A DNA stretch of 64,000 nt. Origin: Fibrobacterota bacterium. Lineage in GTDB: Bacteria; Fibrobacterota; Fibrobacteria; UBA11236. The stretch covers positions 23,825 to 87,824 of the forward strand of contig JAEKLQ010000044.1 in the NCBI GenBank assembly GCA_019509785.1. Direction: 5' to 3'. This document shows positions 58,944-64,000 of this stretch, piece by piece. Each line of letters starts with the position of its first letter. Positions within the stretch are counted from its first letter, which is position 1. Position numbers and translations under genes: made by a program. The notes below the pieces were generated by a model. That model made no database searches. It had not been told where the DNA came from and saw only the letters and a list, made by a program, of their open reading frames with translations.

Positions 58944-60698
58944 TCAAGGAAAGTAATAGATCAATGCATGGGGTAGGGGTTCCGCCCTTTGTTTACCCAA
59001 CACGTCCCTCCCGTCCGGCCCGAGGAACGGCCAACGCCATTCCGTTCGGATGGGCGCCGGTTTTTTCCTTCCCTTCACGCCATTAGAAGTCCCCACCAAG
59101 GATTGCATCGCCCGGTATTTGAAATTCCGGTTGGGGTTGTTGATGTCGTCGGTAAGGCCCCAGCAGCCATATCGCGTATAGCCGCTGCTCAAGGTGAACT
59201 GCATCGCCAAGGTTCCGCCCAGATCCAAGAACGCGGCGCCGTAATTGTATTTCAGCAACTCGCCCATGCCCGAATCCCTCTCGGCCATGATCCTGCGGGC
59301 CACGTTGGTCGTATCCCCGATGGCCTCGGAAGGGCCGCCCTCGTATATCAGGAAACCGCCCGGCAGATTCCAGGCTTTCGCCTTCGCGATCCATTGCATG
59401 CGCCCGGCCTCGTTCACGCCGCCGGTTTCGTCGATTTGCCCGGTGATGCTGGTCTTGGCCGCGGCGAGTATGGCCGGGACGCCTTGCCCCGCCGTGGCGG
59501 GAAGGTCGAAATATCCCTGGCAGGCGATGGCGTAGAGGTAATCCGCCGGCGCCCCGAAGGTCTTCTGGATGTATTGCAACATGGGTTCCACCCACCATTT
59601 GAGCATGGGCGCATGGCTGCACAACACCACCCGTACGCGATGGTTCATAGCGGCGGACCCGAATACGCCTTGGAAAATCTGCGCCAACTCTATCGTCCTC
59701 CGGGCATGATTGTTCTGCTCATCGATGCCTTTGGCCTTGGCTTGCGCCAGATTGTACGCCTGTTGGATGAAGCCGCTGTTCCAGACTTCGTTCCCGCTTT
59801 CCACGTAGATATTCAGAGAAGGATCGAGGCTGTCCTTCAGCAGGGCCGCCAAATGTTGCACATAGTCCGTCGTCGCGGAAACCGGGACATTGATCCAGGC
59901 GTCCCGCTTGGACTCGTTGGCGATTTGCGCCACGTATTCCCAGGCCCCGCCTTCATTGCGGCCCAACACCGGTAAGGGCGCCTGGGATGCGTCCTGCCGG
60001 GTTTTCCGTTGGGCCCATTCCAGGACCGCGGGATAAGCCGGCTCGCGATCGTTCGAGGCCAGGAAGTCCATGAAACGGATGGCGGAAAAATTCGCGCCGC
60101 GCAGGGCGGATAGGAAGGCGTCGGTGAAGGTCTTGGAAGTATTCAGGGGGTAACCGGGACGGTACATCCGGAATCCCGTGATGCCGCTGCCCGTAGCGCT
60201 TTGCGCCGCGCGCCGCGTGTTGGTGAACTTCAATTGCAGGAATCCGTAATTCGCGCCGGAAGTTCCCGTCACCACGAAATCGAAATTGGAGACGTTGCCG
60301 ATCGAATCGTAGGCCGCGTTTTGGACCGTGCCGCCCGATGTACCGGCCACGGAGGCTTTTCCCGTGAACGCGCATTTATAAGTTCCGGAAAGATCCAAGC
60401 GATAAACTTCCGGATCGTCGATTTGCCCGGCCCATTCCGCCGCGGGCCGGAAGTCCATCAGGAATTGCGCGTCCACCTTGGGCCAGCCATTGGAGTCCAC
60501 CTGGGCCGCGGTCAGGTCTGATCCCGTGGTCGAGGACCAGCGGTAATTCTCCTTGACCATGTCCACGAAGGTGCCGCCTTGCTCGGCCAAATTGATGTTG
60601 ACGCCTAGTTGGCCGGATCCGTAGGCCGTGTCGATCGCGAATGCCGTGAGCCCGCATAGTATCGGGATGGCATGGCCGTAGCATTTTTTCATGGACAT
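58944..60698 (-). CDS. Exported glycoside-hydrolase-like TIM-barrel protein
   Basis: The start ATG follows an AGGGGGCC-like site; the 584-residue product has a signal segment (about 8-28). Near residue 300 it contains YVESGNEVWNSGF, the acid/base Asn-Glu motif seen in clan GH-A enzymes (GH5-type and related), preceded by beta-strand-like LPVLGRNEGGAWEYVAQIAN. Further on are WVEPMLQYIQKTF and GGFLIYEGGPSEA, which may supply the nucleophile Glu. An N-terminal beta-domain of about 150 residues precedes the barrel. It is a candidate polysaccharide hydrolase; the family could not be fixed. It lies convergent with ThuA-like gene 1 and divergent from ThuA-like gene 2. Confidence 0.6.
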   Translation of the reverse strand: MSMKKCYGHAIPILCGLTAFAIDTAYGSGQLGVNINLAEQGGTFVDMVKENYRWSSTTGSDLTAAQVDSNGWPKVDAQFLMDFRPAAEWAGQIDDPEVYRLDLSGTYKCAFTGKASVAGTSGGTVQNAAYDSIGNVSNFDFVVTGTSGANYGFLQLKFTNTRRAAQSATGSGITGFRMYRPGYPLNTSKTFTDAFLSALRGANFSAIRFMDFLASNDREPAYPAVLEWAQRKTRQDASQAPLPVLGRNEGGAWEYVAQIANESKRDAWINVPVSATTDYVQHLAALLKDSLDPSLNIYVESGNEVWNSGFIQQAYNLAQAKAKGIDEQNNHARRTIELAQIFQGVFGSAAMNHRVRVVLCSHAPMLKWWVEPMLQYIQKTFGAPADYLYAIACQGYFDLPATAGQGVPAILAAAKTSITGQIDETGGVNEAGRMQWIAKAKAWNLPGGFLIYEGGPSEAIGDTTNVARRIMAERDSGMGELLKYNYGAAFLDLGGTLAMQFTLSSGYTRYGCWGLTDDINNPNRNFKYRAMQSLVGTSNGVKGRKKPAPIRTEWRWPFLGPDGRDVLGKQRAEPLPHALIYYFP

Positions 60699-60894
60699 AT
60701 CGGCCCCCTGATTTCGGGATAGTCTCCGCAATTTATGTCCCGCATGCCCGATCAAAACGCCGCATTTGTCCCGATTTACGGAACAACGATGCCGGATATC
60801 CGGGCCGGATTTTCAGAATTCATTCCGCAACGAAATGGGCATCCTGGAGCATTAAATCGTTTTCCGGCGTATATTCGGGATAAAGGGGGAATCC

Positions 60895-62112
60895 ATGTTC
60901 CTCGGAAAATCGCGCTTACTTCTCGGTATCGGAATTCCGCTCCTCGCTTTCGGAAGCGTCCATGCGAGAACCTATCAATTGAAAAAAGTGATGGTGATTA
61001 ACGAGACCGGATCGGGCGGGTTTATCCGGACGACTCAAGTTAATTACACGTCGAACTATATCAAACTTTACTTGGGCCCGATGTATGGGTTCACGGTAAA
61101 GATACCGCCCACCCAGTTGGATATCGACTCGGTGTTCCGGGACGATAGCCTCAGCACTTATGATGTCATCGTCTTCAACGGCAGTACCCGCATAGGCGGG
61201 AACGGGGCCATCGGAGACAGCGGCGCCCAGCATGCATTCGAGCGCTGGATGAAGCACGGCGGCGGCCTGGTGGGAATCACCGGGGCCATGGATCACAATG
61301 ATACCTGGCCTTGGCTCCGGGATTCGGTGTACGGCGGAACGAAATTCACCGAGCATTCCACCTGGGGCGCGGCCTCGGATGCGTCTACCAAAGTTCAATG
61401 GGATACCCTTAAAACGAATGGAGTACTGAATTCCCTCAAGCCGGAATATGATTCGCTACGGGCTTGCTACCCCCCGCTGCATACCAACTTCATATACCCG
61501 GATGAATGGTACTCCCTCACCGTTAATCCGCGTTCCAGCGCGGACATATTATTGACGGTCGATGAGGCCACCTACACCGTTCCCGCGACTGGTGGCATGG
61601 GCCCGGACCACCCGGTGGCCTGGGCTTACCACCTACCTCCGGATGCGGATGGGAATTCGGGACGCTTCATTTACAGTGAACGAGGACACGACCTAGGGGC
61701 CTGGGATGGCACGAGCGCCAACCACGCCCCCATCGACTCCGCCGCCGGAGCCGTAACCGCCGATGGCGTCGTATATTCGGATACCTCCCATACGCTTATG
61801 ACTAAAGGCTTCTTCTGGCAATCCATCCGGTGGGCAGCCGGATTGATGCAGGAACCGGTATCCATTCGTTCCTTGACGTCGAATGCCTACGGGCTTCCGG
61901 ATGCCCGGAACGAGAATGGCGTTTTAAAGATCAGGGTGAATGCGGTAGGAAAGGAGATCGTGCAGGTATTCGATCTTGCCGGCCATCGCCGGGGCGAACA
62001 ATCGGGTGATGGAAGCCGGGAATATTCTTTCGCGAACCTAAGGCAATCCACCGTGTACTTGGTCCGGGTGAAGGCGGGAAATCAAGAGTTCAGCCGGCGG
62101 ATATTGCTTTAG
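60895..62112 (+). CDS. Exported ThuA-like domain protein with C-terminal sorting domain (paralogue 2)
   Basis: The 405-residue protein has a signal peptide (about 1-24) and the same domain order as its paralogue at 57699: a ThuA-like core (VMVINETGSGG, YDVIVFNGSTRIGGNG, HPVAWAYHLP, GHDLGAWDGTSANHAP) and a C-terminal VQVFDLAGHRRGEQSG...FANLRQSTVYLVRV sorting-type domain. A GGGGGAAT site precedes the ATG. The two genes look like a duplication now separated by the oppositely oriented hydrolase-like gene. Function unknown. Confidence 0.75.
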   Translation: MFLGKSRLLLGIGIPLLAFGSVHARTYQLKKVMVINETGSGGFIRTTQVNYTSNYIKLYLGPMYGFTVKIPPTQLDIDSVFRDDSLSTYDVIVFNGSTRIGGNGAIGDSGAQHAFERWMKHGGGLVGITGAMDHNDTWPWLRDSVYGGTKFTEHSTWGAASDASTKVQWDTLKTNGVLNSLKPEYDSLRACYPPLHTNFIYPDEWYSLTVNPRSSADILLTVDEATYTVPATGGMGPDHPVAWAYHLPPDADGNSGRFIYSERGHDLGAWDGTSANHAPIDSAAGAVTADGVVYSDTSHTLMTKGFFWQSIRWAAGLMQEPVSIRSLTSNAYGLPDARNENGVLKIRVNAVGKEIVQVFDLAGHRRGEQSGDGSREYSFANLRQSTVYLVRVKAGNQEFSRRILL

Positions 62113-62144
62113 GCGACCTCTCCTTCGCCGGCGAATCCGTTCAC

Positions 62145-63281
62145 CTATTTCTTTCCCGACGGTTTTTTCCCAATAACCGGATCGGCATGGAAGGTCGACG
62201 AAACGGTCGTCGCTGCCGAAAGCGGCGGCGGCTTCGGGAAACTGGAATAGCCGTTATCCACTTTCGCGGGAAACGTTTTCCTTAAGGCGGCCCAAAGGGC
62301 AGGCTCTTGGAAGGCGATGGCCCCGCCGCCGCGCTTTTGCTGGGAGATCATGCGATTGATGTCGCCCACGCAGACCCACTCGGGCTCCACGCTGATCCCC
62401 CATTTCGCATGATCCTTGGATTCCGGCCACTTCCACGGCGTACCCAGCGGAGTGAGATCGATTTCGGTGACGTCGAAGGTTTTCCGGTTTCCGAGCAGGT
62501 TCAAGGCGCCCGGGGCATTGCTGTCCTTGTGGTCGGGAACCGTCCCGCGGATCCAGGACTCGACGTCGATGCAAACCCCCAAGGCCGGGCCGACCAATTG
62601 ATTCCAAAAGTCGCCTCCCCAATGCCGGTTCTTGGCGATCATCTTGAAGAGCTTCCCGCCGCGGGATTTGAAATCCAACACATGGGAATCGCCCTTAGTG
62701 TTGGCGTTGTTCGCTTGGATCAACTTTCGCAGCGGATCGGCATCGCTTAGGGATTTAGGCAAACGGGACGCGTATACCTGCGGCTCTTGATGATCGACCA
62801 TGATCGCCGCGATCGCCCTGGCGGTACCCAAATCCAGGGAAACGCAAAGATAGGTTTGGCCGTAATCCGGTACGGGCATGGACTTCGTCCCCGGCATCAC
62901 GAATTTGGGCCACGAGTGCAGTAACCAGAACGCGGTCTTGCTGGCGATGTCGAAGGCCAAGATCCCTTTGGAATGCCCGAGGCTGCCGTCGTCATTCTGA
63001 TCCGGATGATTTTTCGATGCGTCCGGCCTTTCATCATTGTAGAGGACCCAGCCGGTATTTTCCGAAGCGGAATTGAATACGGAATCCAGCGTCCCTCTCA
63101 AAGCGCCCTTGTCCATGGTCATGGTATGCGGCGAAGTTACCACCCGGCCGAGGTTCGGATCATAATAGACGTACTCGTAGCCGACGGCCGATCCCGGACC
63201 GGCCCCGACGATATGGGGAACCTTATAGGCGAACCACCAATCCACGGATTTGCCGTTTTCGTCGAGAGCGGAAATCGCCAT
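62145..63281 (-). CDS. DNase II-like deoxyribonuclease without a signal peptide
   Basis: The 378-residue protein matches the DNase II (phospholipase D-like HxK) family: VDWWFAYKVPH near the N-terminus, YNDERPD, the first HxK in GHSKG (His103), FWLLHSWPKF, and the second catalytic HxK in DHAKWGIS (His291-Lys293). Animal DNase II is an acid endonuclease of lysosomes. The start is well supported by a GGAGG site and lies immediately before the catalytic core, so no Sec signal peptide is present, unlike secreted or lysosomal members. It may act in the cytoplasm or be exported by another route. It is convergent with ThuA-like gene 2. Confidence 0.85.
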   Translation of the reverse strand: MAISALDENGKSVDWWFAYKVPHIVGAGPGSAVGYEYVYYDPNLGRVVTSPHTMTMDKGALRGTLDSVFNSASENTGWVLYNDERPDASKNHPDQNDDGSLGHSKGILAFDIASKTAFWLLHSWPKFVMPGTKSMPVPDYGQTYLCVSLDLGTARAIAAIMVDHQEPQVYASRLPKSLSDADPLRKLIQANNANTKGDSHVLDFKSRGGKLFKMIAKNRHWGGDFWNQLVGPALGVCIDVESWIRGTVPDHKDSNAPGALNLLGNRKTFDVTEIDLTPLGTPWKWPESKDHAKWGISVEPEWVCVGDINRMISQQKRGGGAIAFQEPALWAALRKTFPAKVDNGYSSFPKPPPLSAATTVSSTFHADPVIGKKPSGKK

Positions 63282-63580
63282 GGGCAGGCCTCCTAATCAT
63301 TATCGCCTTGGGTGAACGCAATCAGTTACTCGTCCGTCGACCAGGAATTACCGCTCGCCTCGCGGAATTCCAACCAAAGCATAGCAATGAACACCGGGCC
63401 GAAAGGATTTGAAACCCGGTCGATTGCGCAGGTAAAGACGAAAGAATTGATCCCACCGATGGACGCAGCCAGCGTCTCGGTCCCCTATTTTAATGCTACA
63501 AATCCCTCTGCATCCGAATCTAACCTAAGGCGCTGAGCAGGCATCCAGGATAAAGTCATCCCGCAAGAATGGAGTACACC
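63282..63580. other. AT-richer intergenic region before the truncated lipoprotein gene
   Basis: These 299 bp are less GC-rich than the rest of the window. A 74-codon frame inside them has no ribosome site and looks non-coding. A GGAGTACACC site precedes the lipoprotein start at the right end. No RNA fold or inverted repeat was noted. Confidence 0.4.
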
Positions 63581-64000
63581 ATGCGACCTTTACGTATTGG
63601 CACTTTTCTGCCCTTAGCTTTGGGCTTGGCCCTTAATGCATGCAATCGAACCGAAAACATATCCCCGACGGCTAACGAGGTATCCCCTGAAGCCATACAG
63701 GCTCCCAAGGATCCGGCTTTTGCGAAGGAAGCCTATGCCATTAAATCCGGGGAAAAGGATCCGGCGAAGATTAAATCGGCTTTGCGCGATCTCAGGTTCC
63801 GGTACGGATATCCGGTCATGCCTGAAGAGCTACCCGCTTCCAAGGCCGTTTCCGGAGAAAACCCCGGAGCCCTGGGGAAGACCGCGGCCTCGGAGTGGAC
63901 CCAGGTGCGGGCCGTGAGGACCAATTACTTCTTCGCCCACAGCCTGGTGGTGTCCGTACCCGCGAATGCGGTCCTTAAGGTGTCGGCCACCCAGGTCGAT
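63581..64000 (+). CDS. Lipoprotein, 3' end outside window
   Basis: The reading frame is open to the window end (140 codons visible). It begins MRPLRIGTFLPLALGLALNAC, with a lipobox (L-N-A-C) ending the signal peptide, so the mature N-terminus should be lipidated. A GGAG site lies upstream. The visible mature portion is helical and charged at first, then contains YGYPVMPEELPASKAV and VRTNYFFAHSLVVSVPANAV. No family is recognised. Confidence 0.65.
   Translation, partial: MRPLRIGTFLPLALGLALNACNRTENISPTANEVSPEAIQAPKDPAFAKEAYAIKSGEKDPAKIKSALRDLRFRYGYPVMPEELPASKAVSGENPGALGKTAASEWTQVRAVRTNYFFAHSLVVSVPANAVLKVSATQVD

Noticed and set aside
63312..63536. 74-codon small gene
   Set aside because: No ribosome site, no conserved pattern, and composition like the surrounding non-coding DNA.

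Overview
This 64 kb window is GC-rich chromosomal DNA from a diderm (Gram-negative-type) bacterium. It has a CMP-KDO synthetase (LPS inner core), bifunctional PBP1C with an alpha-2-macroglobulin partner, type IV pilus genes, predicted outer-membrane beta-barrel proteins, and several secreted proteins with C-terminal sorting-like beta-domains of the kind seen in the Fibrobacterota-Chlorobiota-Bacteroidota group. LamG, cohesin/dockerin, VCBS/FG-GAP, ThuA and glycoside-hydrolase-like proteins are abundant. A Fibrobacterota-like organism is my best guess. It is an inference, because no rRNA or tRNA is present to anchor it.

Layout. 1-3.4 kb: the 3' part of a PilB/GspE-type ATPase overlapping a polytopic membrane protein. 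3.5-7 kb: a small membrane protein, a ferritin-like protein, an exported unknown, and a tightly overlapped minus-strand run (Nudix, methyltransferase, guanine-deaminase-like). 7-13.4 kb: two tandem secreted paralogues, an orphan recombinase core-binding domain, and a LamG-LamG-cohesin-dockerin-cohesin protein. 13.9-16.4 kb: UvrD/PcrA helicase. 16.4-30.4 kb: a three-gene envelope block made of a 1871-aa PPC-like repeat protein, alpha-2-macroglobulin with a CAEQ thioester, and PBP1C. 30.5-35.2 kb: a C25-like protein that has lost its catalytic pair, a VCBS protein, a CxxC protein, gatC and kdsB. 35.5-38.6 kb: pyrG and a response regulator with a degenerate HD-GYP domain. 38.6-41.8 kb: a DinB-like protein and a VWA protein. 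42-46.7 kb: HhH protein, pilM, pilN-like, rsmD, coaD, rhomboid. 46.7-52.1 kb: a minus-strand operon with an ExbB/TolQ-like and ExbD-like pair between two exported proteins. 52.3-57.6 kb: PfkB kinase, tetR-gapA, guaB. 57.7-64 kb: an accessory-looking stretch with two ThuA-like paralogues around a glycoside-hydrolase-like gene, a DNase II homologue without a signal peptide, and a truncated lipoprotein gene.

Two signals are not explained by genes. First, three intergenic elements of about 180-205 nt (13600-13804, 53714-53893, 55785-55967) share one architecture: a closing stem, an asymmetric bubble of about 14 and 34-36 nt with conserved motifs, and a 15-18 bp inner stem. The stem sequences differ but stay complementary, which looks like a structured RNA family. 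Second, a bipartite palindrome, GGTAAC-N6-GTTACC, occurs four times perfectly and five more times with one mismatch, always with a 6-bp spacer and always inside genes. Chance does not readily explain this.
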